Both the position numbers and the translations under genes were made by a program. Shown piece after piece: positions 7,506 through 14,216 of a DNA stretch of 14,216 bases. A model generated the notes under the pieces. That model did no database searches, was not told the DNA's origin, and saw only the letters and a list, made by a program, of their open reading frames with translations. This DNA comes from an uncultured Bacilli bacterium. GTDB taxonomy: Bacteria > Bacillota_I > Bacilli_A > ML615J-28 > CAG-698. Numbering within the stretch: position 1 is the stretch's first letter; every line of letters starts with the position of its first letter. The DNA is taken from NCBI GenBank assembly GCA_947624315.1, contig CANQJU010000011.1, positions 1-14,216 on the forward strand, read 5' to 3'.

Positions 7506-7826
7506 CTACTCAATATTATTTAATTTTTCAACAATTTTATCAACTGAAGGATTATTAAGTTTTTTTAATTCTTCATATAATTCTTGACGTTGATTATACT
7601 TTTGAAAAAGCAATAGCTTTTCTTCATATTGCTCTAAAGCATTATAAATATTTTTTAATTGATCAAATATTGCATTACGACTGATCCCATATTCTTGTGA
7701 TATTTCCGCTAAACTCATATCTTCAAAATAATAGTCTTTAAAATATTGTCTTTGCTTGTCTGTCAATAGACTCTCATAGCAATCAAACAGAACAATATAA
7801 TGTTGTTTTTTTTCTAAAATATCCAT
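7506..7826 (-). CDS. ylxM: YlxM-type helix-turn-helix protein (UPF0122)
   Basis: A 106-residue member of the YlxM/UPF0122 family, which in Firmicutes sits between ftsY and ffh and has been linked to SRP function. It resembles the B. subtilis protein in LTDKQRQYFKDYYFEDMSL, in the sigma-70 region-4-like helix-turn-helix AEISQEYGISRNAIFDQLKN, and in LEQYEEKLLLFQKYNQRQE. I chose the ATG at 7826: AGGA lies 5 nt upstream, and only 1 nt separates it from the ftsY stop. Upstream in-frame TTG and ATG codons (7841, 7838) would run into ftsY and put the ribosome binding site inside the gene. The ffh ribosome binding site overlaps its stop codon. Confidence 0.94.
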   Translation of the reverse strand: MDILEKKQHYIVLFDCYESLLTDKQRQYFKDYYFEDMSLAEISQEYGISRNAIFDQLKNIYNALEQYEEKLLLFQKYNQRQELYEELKKLNNPSVDKIVEKLNNIE

Positions 7827-7827
7827 T

Positions 7828-8802
7828 TTATTCCTCATCAATCATTTCAGCAAATAATCCATAAACATATTTTTCTAAATCAAAATATTCAATATCAGTA
7901 AGCTTCTCACCTAAGCAAACAAATTTAATAGGAATATTATATTGATCACGAATAGCAAGTACTATTCCACCTTTAGCAGTTCCATCTAATTTTGTTAAAA
8001 CAACACCACTAACCTCAGTGGCCTCAATAAAGGCTTTAGCTTGATTTAAACCATTTTGGCCAGTTGTTGCATCAATTATTAACAAAGTATCTTGTGGAGC
8101 TCCTTCAATCTCTCGAGAAATAACTCTTTTTATTTTCTCTAATTCCTTCATAAGATTAACTTTAGTTTGTAGCCTTCCAGCTGTATCACATAATAGTACA
8201 TCATATTTTTCTCTTTTAGCGATTTGAATGGCATCATAAATTACACTTGATGGATCACTACCTTCACTTCTTGTTACTACAGGACATTTAACACGTTCTC
8301 CCCATACTTGAAGTTGTTCGATAGCTCCAGCTCTAAATGTATCACCAGCAGCAATTAAGACTTTTTTGCCTTCATTTTTTAACTTGTTAGCAATCTTAGC
8401 AATTGTTGTTGTTTTTCCAACGCCATTTACCCCAACAAACAAAAAAACACTAACTCCATCTTTATTAAAGCGCAAATTAGAATTAACAACTTCTCCCTTT
8501 AAATAAATGTCAAACATCTTATCAACAATTATTGGTTGCAAATCTTTAGCGTTTTCCAATCCTTTAACTCTAACATCATTTTTTAACTCATCAATAAACT
8601 TGACAACTGTATCAACACCAATATCAGCCATAACAAAAATTTCTTCAAGTTCATCAAATAAATCCTCAGTAATTTGATTATAATTATTGAATAATTTTTT
8701 AAGTCTAGAAAAAGCTCCACTACGAGTCTTTTCCATACCTATACGATATTTTTCAGCTTCTTTTTTCTTTTCTTTACTTTTAAATATACTAAATAATCCC
8801 AT
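7828..8802 (-). CDS. ftsY: SRP receptor GTPase FtsY
   Basis: FtsY is the membrane-associated receptor that docks the Ffh-ribosome complex and hydrolyses GTP jointly with Ffh. The 324-residue protein has a short basic N-terminus (MGLFSIFKSKEKKK) instead of the long acidic A domain of E. coli, as is common in Gram-positives. An N domain follows (about 20-105), then the NG core with GVNGVGKTT (124-132), GDTFRAGAIEQL (153-164), DTAGR (206-210), TKLDG (270-274) and a GEK motif near the end. The ATG at 8802 has AAAGG 9 nt upstream. It is the first gene of ftsY-ylxM-ffh-coiled-coil; the smc gene often found just upstream is replaced here by the end of an ABC operon. Confidence 0.98.
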   Translation of the reverse strand: MGLFSIFKSKEKKKEAEKYRIGMEKTRSGAFSRLKKLFNNYNQITEDLFDELEEIFVMADIGVDTVVKFIDELKNDVRVKGLENAKDLQPIIVDKMFDIYLKGEVVNSNLRFNKDGVSVFLFVGVNGVGKTTTIAKIANKLKNEGKKVLIAAGDTFRAGAIEQLQVWGERVKCPVVTRSEGSDPSSVIYDAIQIAKREKYDVLLCDTAGRLQTKVNLMKELEKIKRVISREIEGAPQDTLLIIDATTGQNGLNQAKAFIEATEVSGVVLTKLDGTAKGGIVLAIRDQYNIPIKFVCLGEKLTDIEYFDLEKYVYGLFAEMIDEE

Positions 8803-8839
8803 AATAATCTACCTTTAATAATCAATTTCAATTATAAAT

Positions 8840-8868
8840 ATTATACCATATTTTCTCATTAATTTAAA
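8840..8868 (-). promoter_or_regulatory. Promoter of the ftsY-ylxM-ffh operon
   Basis: On the minus strand TTTAAA (8868-8863; 4 of 6 to TTGACA) and a perfect TATAAT (8845-8840) are 17 bp apart, with an upstream TG one base from the -10. The predicted start near 8833 gives a leader of about 31 nt to the ftsY ATG. It is the only good sigma-A candidate in the gap between the ABC operon terminator and ftsY. Confidence 0.75.
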
Positions 8869-8927
8869 CACTTTTAAACAAGAACTTTTATTTTTCAATA
8901 ACTAAATATTATATATTTGTTATAATC

Positions 8928-8954
8928 AAAAAAGGTCTTGAATAAACAAGACCT
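8928..8954 (-). terminator. Intrinsic terminator of the ABC-transporter operon
   Basis: On the minus strand AGGTCTTG (8954-8947) pairs perfectly with CAAGACCT (8940-8933) around a 6-nt loop, and U6 follows at 8933-8928. The first base pairs overlap the TAG stop of the second ABC gene. It isolates the ABC operon from the ftsY promoter 60 bp downstream. Confidence 0.93.
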
Positions 8955-11055
8955 AGAATAGTACATTAATAAGTGAACTATAAGTAAAAACAAAAACAAT
9001 CGCTAATATTGACATATAAACTAAATGAATAAAGATTGTTGGAAAATAATTGTAAACCAAAACTTCTTTTTTATTAAATCCTTTATATTTTAATATACTT
9101 ATTTTTTCCCAGTCAGATTTTAAATAAATAAAATAATATAATAAACAAATAAGTAAAATCACAACTATGGAGATTCCAAAGCCCATTAATGCATATGGTT
9201 TAAAAATAGAAATATTAAAAACTCTCTCATATGTTTCTTGACTTTTCATATATATAAGTAATTCATTATTAGCAACATCTTCTTTTAATATATTATAGTC
9301 ATCTTTAGTAAAATCAATTTGATAAAATGGAGCATTAGCATATAAATTGTCAACATTATAATAATCAAAATATTCAACCAATTCATCAAACAAATTATTA
9401 CTTATGCATAAAAAGTAATTAGTAGAAGTTCGAATTATACCTTTGAATATTAAATTTTTAGTTATTTTCTTTCCGTTATCTTCAATAACAAATGTAATTG
9501 TTTTACCAAGATTATTAGCAAATGCATCATATTCCATAATAGTATTATTACTAATCATTTCATCTAATTCTTCTACGTTTATATCTAAATTAAACGTTGA
9601 AATAAAAGCAAAATTATTTAACAAACATTCATTGTCATTTTCAATTTTAAATTTATTTTCCATGAATGTGTTATTAATTATACCCATTTCAAATTTTTTG
9701 TCATTTATAATAGGATTAGTAGCTTTCAATTCAAAATTTAAGGCAATTTTATCAAATGTACTTTTATTCATATATGTTACAGAATAAAATAGATTTTCTC
9801 TTTCTTTAAACAATTTCTCTTTTTCTTTATAAACATTATCATTTAAAGACAAATAATCGATATAATCTGTTTTATATTCTTTAATATTTATGGCAAACTC
9901 TTCTCCACAATATATATAACCATGATCATTTTTTTCATCATAATTTAATATTTCATTCAAAAAATAATCAGAGCAATATATTGTATCATCTAAAATTTTA
10001 ACATTATTACCATTAATATTTAAATTATCACAAATAGCAATTTGAGGAATTGTATGATCTATTTTAATTTCATTATTTTTATCTTTAATTTCTATTGTAA
10101 TAATAGGAGCAAAAGATTGCAAATTGCTTTCGGCATTTATTGCATATTGCTTTCGCAAGTTATTAAGACATTGATATTGATTGTTATATTCTTCAGAAAA
10201 ATAGAAATGATTTAAATCATTTTTTAAAGATACATCAATCATATTATTTAATTTAAATGTTCCTAAATAAAAGAAAAAAATCATTGCATACATTAAAGCA
10301 TAAAAGAAAATGTGAAATGATAAAGGTATAATTTTATTTTTCTTTAGTGTTTTAAAAGAATATTTTATTACATCATTATGAAAAGTAGTTGGACAAACTT
10401 TTTCATCACTTAATTGTATATTCTTTTCTTCATGTAATTTTCCATCTTCTATTCTTAACAAAAATGATGAAACATTATCAAAATCTTTTTCAAAATGGGA
10501 AACGCATATAACAAGTGAAACATCGCTTAACGCTTTAATATCATTGATAATCATTTTTGTTGAAGATGCTTCAATATTTCTTATTGGTTCATCAAGAATC
10601 GTAATTCTTCTTTTTAGGACCAAAGCAATAACTAAGCATACTTTTTGAATTTCTCCACTAGATAATTTTTTAGCTTTTTTATCTAATAAACTTTTCAAAT
10701 TATATTTATCAACTAATTCTAATCCTTCTAAATATTTATCTTGCAACATTAATTGTAAATTTTCTTTTACAGTTAAATATGAAAGTAAATTATTTTCAGA
10801 TGTGATAAATATAATATTATTTTTGATAAAATTATTATCAAGTTCTTTAGCATTTATATCATCGAAATAAATATCACCTTTATAATTTTTATCATCCATT
10901 GCAATTAATTTTAACAATGTTGACTTTCCACAACCACTTTTTCCAACAATCACAACTAAGCCTTTTTCAGGAAATTTGTAACTTATATCATTTAAAATGG
11001 TTGTTTCTTTCTTTGAAATAATAAAAGATTTCGAAAGATTTCTAATTTCAATCAA
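8953..11055 (-). CDS. ABC transporter, fused ATPase-permease of MacB/FtsX architecture (second protein)
   Basis: A 700-residue membrane protein. The N-terminal ATPase domain has Walker A GKSGCGKS (38-45), signature LSSGE (131-135), Walker B ITILDEP (151-157) and H-loop His187. The Q-loop glutamine is replaced (Ser86 by my alignment) and the D-loop reads IRNIE instead of the usual SxLD. A first membrane helix (about 244-266) leads to an external domain of roughly 350 residues, then a helix (about 622-645), a cytoplasmic loop ISILKYKGFNKKEVLV typical of FtsX permeases, and a last helix ending at the C-terminus (about 672-700). A fourth helix, expected in this architecture, is absent. The likely start is TTG (11055), 9 nt after GGAGG. 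It is in frame with the upstream ABC gene, separated by one TAA and two codons, which suggests a heterodimer. Export of a peptide or lipid, or mechanotransmission, is plausible; the substrate is unknown. Confidence 0.9.
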   Translation of the reverse strand: MIEIRNLSKSFIISKKETTILNDISYKFPEKGLVVIVGKSGCGKSTLLKLIAMDDKNYKGDIYFDDINAKELDNNFIKNNIIFITSENNLLSYLTVKENLQLMLQDKYLEGLELVDKYNLKSLLDKKAKKLSSGEIQKVCLVIALVLKRRITILDEPIRNIEASSTKMIINDIKALSDVSLVICVSHFEKDFDNVSSFLLRIEDGKLHEEKNIQLSDEKVCPTTFHNDVIKYSFKTLKKNKIIPLSFHIFFYALMYAMIFFFYLGTFKLNNMIDVSLKNDLNHFYFSEEYNNQYQCLNNLRKQYAINAESNLQSFAPIITIEIKDKNNEIKIDHTIPQIAICDNLNINGNNVKILDDTIYCSDYFLNEILNYDEKNDHGYIYCGEEFAINIKEYKTDYIDYLSLNDNVYKEKEKLFKERENLFYSVTYMNKSTFDKIALNFELKATNPIINDKKFEMGIINNTFMENKFKIENDNECLLNNFAFISTFNLDINVEELDEMISNNTIMEYDAFANNLGKTITFVIEDNGKKITKNLIFKGIIRTSTNYFLCISNNLFDELVEYFDYYNVDNLYANAPFYQIDFTKDDYNILKEDVANNELLIYMKSQETYERVFNISIFKPYALMGFGISIVVILLICLLYYFIYLKSDWEKISILKYKGFNKKEVLVYNYFPTIFIHLVYMSILAIVFVFTYSSLINVLF

Positions 11056-11061
11056 TTCATA

Positions 11062-13254
11062 TTACCTCCATCTCTTTATTTTTCTTAATGACAAATAATA
11101 AGACACTCCATATAATACTAAGATAAAAAGTGAAAAAATAATAACATATAATACATTAAATGGTATAATTGTGCAATTCAAATCACCAACAAATCCTTTA
11201 TTTAATGTTAAAACTCCAGCAAAATAAATAATTATATATGAAATGACAAAAGTCAAAACAGAAAATATTAGATTTATTAATGTATCCTTTTTTATCTCAT
11301 TTAATAAAATTTCATTTGGTATACACTTTTCTTGTAATAAAGAATATGTATTCTTTTTAGCAACATCTTTTAATAGTACTCCAAAAGAAAATATAAATAA
11401 TACTAATAAAAATGATGAAAGGATATACAAAATACATACTTTTTGAAAATTTACGATTTTATTTCTTGTATTTAAATAAATATATGTTAAATCATTTCCT
11501 AATGTTAAGCCATTTTCTTCAAGCAATTTAAAATTAATATCATTAATATTTTCCTTATCAATAAAATATGTGTTAAATCTTACGGCATTATTGTAACAAA
11601 AATTTTCTATTGATTCGTTGCAATAAAAATAAGCGCAATCAACAAACGACAATGTAACACCAACAACCTTCACAGAGTTTCTAAAATAATACCTATTGCC
11701 TATAGTTATAGTTAAATCAATTGGCTCATCGGGATAGTTATGATTTATACCATTATTATAATACTTACCATCAGTAATTTTAGATAGCATACGACTATCA
11801 ACAACAACTTCATTGTCATTTTCTGGAGCTCTTCCCCATGCTAATTTTTCATCACTATAAACTTTAAAACTATTATTATATTCCAATAAATATTTTTTTA
11901 TGTATTGATTTTCTAATTCTAAAAATGTTTCATAATTCATATAAATGGTTTTATAAACATAATTATTTTCAGAAATATATTTTCCATCTAATTTATATGC
12001 CTCTTTATACATAACTTTTGGAGGCGTTACTGATGTATCAAAATAAGGTTTAAGTGTATGATTTTTAATCAATTCAAAATAATTTGTTTTAATAATATCA
12101 TGAATATATAATTTCGTATTTTCAAATTTATCCAAAATGTATGTGCCTTCGACATCATTATATGTACGAAAATAATCGTATAAATAGTCAGAAACAACAA
12201 TTTCATTAAGGCCTAATTTATATCCATTATATTCATTTGTAATTGCATAAAAGTACGTTTCCTGCAACGATATTACATCTCTAGATGAACCTAAAAATTC
12301 ATAATTAATATATAAATCATTGCAATTTTTTAAACCTAAAGAATCTAAATCCTTTTGAAGTAAACTATCATTATCACCTTTATTTTTAGAAAAGTAATCA
12401 ATAATATCAAATGGTTCTTCACTATCAGGAATAATAATAGAATTATAATCAGCTAAACTAAATACTTTTTTCTGAATATCTTTAGCACTTATATTATTGA
12501 CATTTAAGAAAATTACCAAAAAGCACAGCATTAGCATTGAAAATAAAATAAATATATATTGAAGTTTCCAATTTAATAATTTAAATATAATTTTAGAATC
12601 AAATTTTCTATTCTTGTTAGTGAAAACAAGTTTGTTATTATTTATTTTATTTTCTTCCAAAAAACAATTACCATCTTCTAATTTAATAAAATAATTGCCA
12701 TATTCATCTATATTTTTCATGTAATGAGTAGAAATTATAATTACTTTGTTATTTGACAACTCTTTTAAATAATCTAAAACAATCTTTGTTCTTTCATTAT
12801 CTAAATGACTAGTTGGTTCATCAAGCAAAACAAAATTATTGTCTTCAATAATTGCCATAGCAATTCCCAATCTTTGTTTTTCACCTGATGATAAGTTTTT
12901 ACCTTTTGATTGTTTAATTGATTGCAAATCTAATTTATCTAAAATATTATTAATTAAATACTCATCATCGCAAATTAATTTTAAATGTTCATAAACAGTT
13001 ATATTGTTAAAAACATTACCAGTAACAGGAACATAACTTATATCTTTATATGTTAATTTGTTATTATTTATTTGAAGAGAGATTTCTCCACTATCTGGCT
13101 CTAAATTTCCTTTTATTATTCTTAACAATGTTGTTTTTCCGCTACCATTTTTACCAATTAAAAAATATATTCCAGGATTTTCTATTGTTATATTAATATT
13201 TTTAAGAATTTGTACTCCATCAAATGATTTATTAATATTTTCTAACTTTAACAT
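11062..13254 (-). CDS. ABC transporter, fused ATPase-permease of MacB/FtsX architecture (first protein)
   Basis: A 730-residue membrane protein and first gene of the pair. The ATPase domain has Walker A GKNGSGKT (34-41), signature LSSGE (121-125), Walker B FVLLDEP (141-147) followed by a normal D-loop TSHLD, and H-loop His177. Val77 stands where the Q-loop glutamine is expected. Topology is one helix (about 231-252), an external domain of about 350 residues, then three helices (about 606-627, 659-682, 696-722) with a short basic C-terminus, the full MacB/FtsX plan. The external domain is rich in Tyr, Asn and acidic residues and resembles nothing I can name. The ATG at 13254 has AGGTG 6 nt upstream. 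It probably works with the second protein as a heterodimer in the cytoplasmic membrane. Expression starts from the promoter at 13448-13476 and may be controlled by a leader terminator. Confidence 0.92.
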   Translation of the reverse strand: MLKLENINKSFDGVQILKNINITIENPGIYFLIGKNGSGKTTLLRIIKGNLEPDSGEISLQINNNKLTYKDISYVPVTGNVFNNITVYEHLKLICDDEYLINNILDKLDLQSIKQSKGKNLSSGEKQRLGIAMAIIEDNNFVLLDEPTSHLDNERTKIVLDYLKELSNNKVIIISTHYMKNIDEYGNYFIKLEDGNCFLEENKINNNKLVFTNKNRKFDSKIIFKLLNWKLQYIFILFSMLMLCFLVIFLNVNNISAKDIQKKVFSLADYNSIIIPDSEEPFDIIDYFSKNKGDNDSLLQKDLDSLGLKNCNDLYINYEFLGSSRDVISLQETYFYAITNEYNGYKLGLNEIVVSDYLYDYFRTYNDVEGTYILDKFENTKLYIHDIIKTNYFELIKNHTLKPYFDTSVTPPKVMYKEAYKLDGKYISENNYVYKTIYMNYETFLELENQYIKKYLLEYNNSFKVYSDEKLAWGRAPENDNEVVVDSRMLSKITDGKYYNNGINHNYPDEPIDLTITIGNRYYFRNSVKVVGVTLSFVDCAYFYCNESIENFCYNNAVRFNTYFIDKENINDINFKLLEENGLTLGNDLTYIYLNTRNKIVNFQKVCILYILSSFLLVLFIFSFGVLLKDVAKKNTYSLLQEKCIPNEILLNEIKKDTLINLIFSVLTFVISYIIIYFAGVLTLNKGFVGDLNCTIIPFNVLYVIIFSLFILVLYGVSYYLSLRKIKRWR

Positions 13255-13266
13255 TTATATCACCTA

Positions 13267-13344
13267 TCAAAATATTATTTTAGATCTATACTCTAAATCT
13301 AATGTATCAATAACATATGCTTTAATTTTAATATACTTTTTCAT
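13267..13344 (-). CDS. Possible 25-residue leader peptide upstream of the ABC genes
   Basis: An ATG at 13344 opens a frame of 25 codons, beginning MKKYIKIKAYVIDTLDLEY and ending in IIF, whose TGA stop lies 12 nt before the ATG of the first ABC gene and just 5' of its AGGTG. A GTG at 13380 would extend it by 12 codons. Neither start has a clear ribosome binding site, and short open frames are common in AT-rich DNA. Its position downstream of the leader terminator and directly before the transporter start is the only reason to list it. Confidence 0.25.
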   Translation of the reverse strand: MKKYIKIKAYVIDTLDLEYRSKIIF

Positions 13345-13362
13345 ACAAACACAATCATTTCT

Positions 13363-13395
13363 AAAAAAAATTTCCTTCACAATAATGAAAGAAAT
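13363..13395 (-). terminator. Candidate leader terminator (attenuator) of the ABC operon
   Basis: On the minus strand ATTTCTTTCA (13395-13386) pairs with TGAAGGAAAT (13379-13370) as a 10-bp stem with one G-U pair and a 6-nt loop, and a run of eight T follows (13370-13363). It lies about 50-80 nt downstream of the predicted transcription start of the ABC operon and more than 100 nt before its first gene, so it would abort transcripts before the coding region. The stem has few G-C pairs, so its strength is uncertain. On the plus strand the same sequence has a C-A mismatch instead of the G-U pair, which favours the minus orientation. Confidence 0.55.
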
Positions 13396-13434
13396 ATTTT
13401 TTAGTTAAATAAATTTTTCCCTACTATTTCTTCC
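13387..13434 (-). promoter_or_regulatory. Candidate antiterminator hairpin in the ABC operon leader
   Basis: On the minus strand GGAAGAAATA (13434-13425) can pair with TATTTCTTTC (13396-13387), 10 bp including one G-U pair. The right arm is almost the same sequence as the left arm of the terminator stem at 13395-13386, so the two hairpins exclude each other, as in transcription attenuators. An 11-codon open frame (13436-13401) covers the left arm but has no ribosome binding site. In such AT-rich DNA a chance match cannot be excluded. Confidence 0.4.
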
Positions 13435-13447
13435 ATATTACGACATA

Positions 13448-13476
13448 ATTATATCACACAATTTTTATTCAATCAA
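13448..13476 (-). promoter_or_regulatory. Promoter of the ABC-transporter operon
   Basis: On the minus strand TTGATT (13476-13471) and a perfect TATAAT (13453-13448) are 17 bp apart, and a TG lies one base upstream of the -10. The predicted start near 13441 leaves an untranslated leader of about 187 nt before the first ABC gene, far longer than the 13-nt and 31-nt leaders predicted at the other two promoters in this window. Confidence 0.78.
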
Positions 13477-13535
13477 TAATATTTAAGAAAATAATGTATT
13501 ATAAAGAAAGAGTATGTTATGAATTTAATATAATT

Positions 13536-13566
13536 AAAAAAGCTTCCTATCAAAATAATAGGAAGC
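13536..13566 (-). terminator. Intrinsic terminator of the amidase gene
   Basis: On the minus strand GCTTCCTAT (13566-13558) pairs perfectly with ATAGGAAGC (13550-13542) around a 7-nt loop, followed by U6 (13541-13536). It lies about 10 bp after the amidase stop and separates that gene from the ABC operon promoter. The interval 13255-13535 contains no convincing gene apart from the leader elements listed here. Confidence 0.93.
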
Positions 13567-13576
13567 CAATTTTTAA

Positions 13577-14215
13577 TTATTTAGCAAAATTACCATTATT
13601 CCAAATCAATGAAGATTTATAAGATCCATTCCATTGTTCCCAAGTTGTTGATCCTGGAATAACACTATATAATGTAATAGTTTGTGAGTTTGTACCATCT
13701 GAAACAGTTACATCATAAGAAACAGTTGTTGTGATTGATGGAGCTTTAATTACTCTACCAGTGTTATCAACTAATTCTGGATCATTAGATTTCATTGTAA
13801 TTGTAACATCTGAATAATCTTTTTGAATTGTGTAAGCAACTTCTACCATCTTCATAAATGATTCCCAGTAATTACCAGCAAGTAATACTTGAGGACAGTT
13901 CTTACCACTAAATGTATTATGTTGTTTAACTCTTGTTAAGTCTAAATTATTTCTAATACAAATATCAGCAACTAATTTAGCTGTTCTTTGCCATGTATCA
14001 TATACATCGCCACCAGCATTAACGCATGTTTCAATACCGATTGAGTTATTATTTCCACCATGTGAACTAATAGCACCAGCTGCAACTTGTGTGAAGCAAA
14101 CCCATGTAGTACCAATATAGTATTCACCATTTTCAATCTTCCAAGTTGGACCAAGTGAAGTTAAACTATTTGCTGGATCAGCTACAGTTTTATTACCATC
14201 AGTGATAGGAGCTTC
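13577..14215 (-). CDS. N-acetylmuramoyl-L-alanine amidase, C-terminal part
   Basis: The frame enters from the right edge (first full codon at 14215) and gives 212 residues to the TAA at 13577. Residues about 50-128 match the Amidase_2/PGRP fold: GGNNNSIGIETCVN, WQRTAKLVADI, and VKQHNTFSGKNCPQVLL, which supplies the second His and the Cys expected as zinc ligands. The first zinc His should lie upstream of the window. Enzymes of this fold cleave the bond between N-acetylmuramic acid and L-alanine in peptidoglycan. About 85 beta-rich, Thr/Ser-rich residues follow (DVTITMKSNDPE, TTTVSYDVTVSDG) and may be a small Ig-like or wall-binding domain. GC is higher than in the ABC genes (hand count 23/60 at 14041-14100 versus 12/60 at 9841-9900). 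Whether it is a housekeeping lysin or from a prophage cannot be judged. The short frame at 13972-14154 is a shadow of this gene. Confidence 0.92.
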   Translation of the reverse strand, partial: EAPITDGNKTVADPANSLTSLGPTWKIENGEYYIGTTWVCFTQVAAGAISSHGGNNNSIGIETCVNAGGDVYDTWQRTAKLVADICIRNNLDLTRVKQHNTFSGKNCPQVLLAGNYWESFMKMVEVAYTIQKDYSDVTITMKSNDPELVDNTGRVIKAPSITTTVSYDVTVSDGTNSQTITLYSVIPGSTTWEQWNGSYKSSLIWNNGNFAK

Positions 14216-14216
14216 A

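Noticed and set aside
8898..8926. TATAAT at 8921-8926 as a plus-strand promoter
   Set aside because: No acceptable -35 at 16-18 bp, and it would only transcribe the terminator and the antisense of an ABC gene.
9443..9787. Plus-strand open frames opposite the ABC genes (this one and 11243-11446)
   Set aside because: Hydrophobic-looking shadows of AT-rich coding sequence; the minus-strand frames are full-length transporters with intact motifs.
13280..13302. Inverted repeat TTAGAT-N11-ATCTAA as a repressor operator
   Set aside because: Arms of only 6 bp with no spacing relation to the promoter; not enough to call an operator.
13325..13354. Second minus-strand promoter in the ABC leader (TTGTGT, 18 bp, TAAAAT)
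   Set aside because: Both boxes are poor compared with the promoter at 13448-13476, and such matches are common in AT-rich sequence; it would bypass the candidate attenuator if real.
13972..14154. Minus-strand open frame of 60 codons
   Set aside because: It is a shifted frame within the amidase gene, whose correct frame carries the SIGIE and SGKNCP motifs through the same bases.
1..14216. CRISPR arrays, tRNA or rRNA genes, insertion sequences, phage attachment sites
   Set aside because: No regularly spaced direct repeats, no cloverleaf or rRNA-like segments, and no transposase or integrase motifs were seen on either strand.

Overview
The window is AT-rich, uses the standard genetic code (TGA is a stop in ruvB and ffh; Trp is TGG) and carries AGGAGG-type ribosome binding sites and TATAAT-type promoters. 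Gene content and order (ruvB-queA-tgt; ftsY-ylxM-ffh) indicate a low-GC Firmicute of the class Bacilli, possibly an Erysipelotrichia or RF39-like gut lineage. The peptidoglycan amidase at the right edge argues for a walled cell rather than a Mycoplasma. The placement is inference from content; no rRNA or other taxonomic marker is present.

Positions 1-3706 (minus strand) hold one tightly packed operon read right to left: ruvB (Holliday junction motor), queA (queuosine synthesis), tgt (tRNA-guanine transglycosylase), a small exported protein of unknown function, and the first codons of another gene that leaves the window. tgt is broken by an apparent 20-bp deletion that removes its TDSGG active-site motif and shifts the frame, while queA next to it looks intact. 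ruvA, normally co-directional with ruvB, is divergent here: it reads rightward (3771-4346) from its own strong promoter, starts at TTG, and ends in a hairpin terminator that overlaps its stop codon.

Positions 4357-8868 (minus strand) are the protein-targeting operon ftsY-ylxM-ffh, with a recognisable promoter upstream of ftsY, followed 6 bp after ffh by a 559-residue coiled-coil protein I cannot assign to a family. FtsY and Ffh are the two GTPases of the SRP pathway; YlxM is their usual small companion.

Positions 8928-13476 (minus strand) are an ABC-transporter operon of two consecutive MacB/FtsX-architecture proteins (N-terminal ATPase, one membrane helix, large external domain, C-terminal membrane helices). 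The two reading frames are in register and separated by one TAA plus two codons. Both ATPase domains lack the Q-loop glutamine, and the second protein appears to lack the fourth membrane helix. The operon has a strong promoter about 190 nt upstream. The leader contains a hairpin plus U8 terminator and an upstream sequence that could form a competing hairpin, so it is a candidate transcription attenuator.

Positions 13536-14216 (minus strand) hold the C-terminal part of an N-acetylmuramoyl-L-alanine amidase with its own terminator; its N-terminus lies outside the window.
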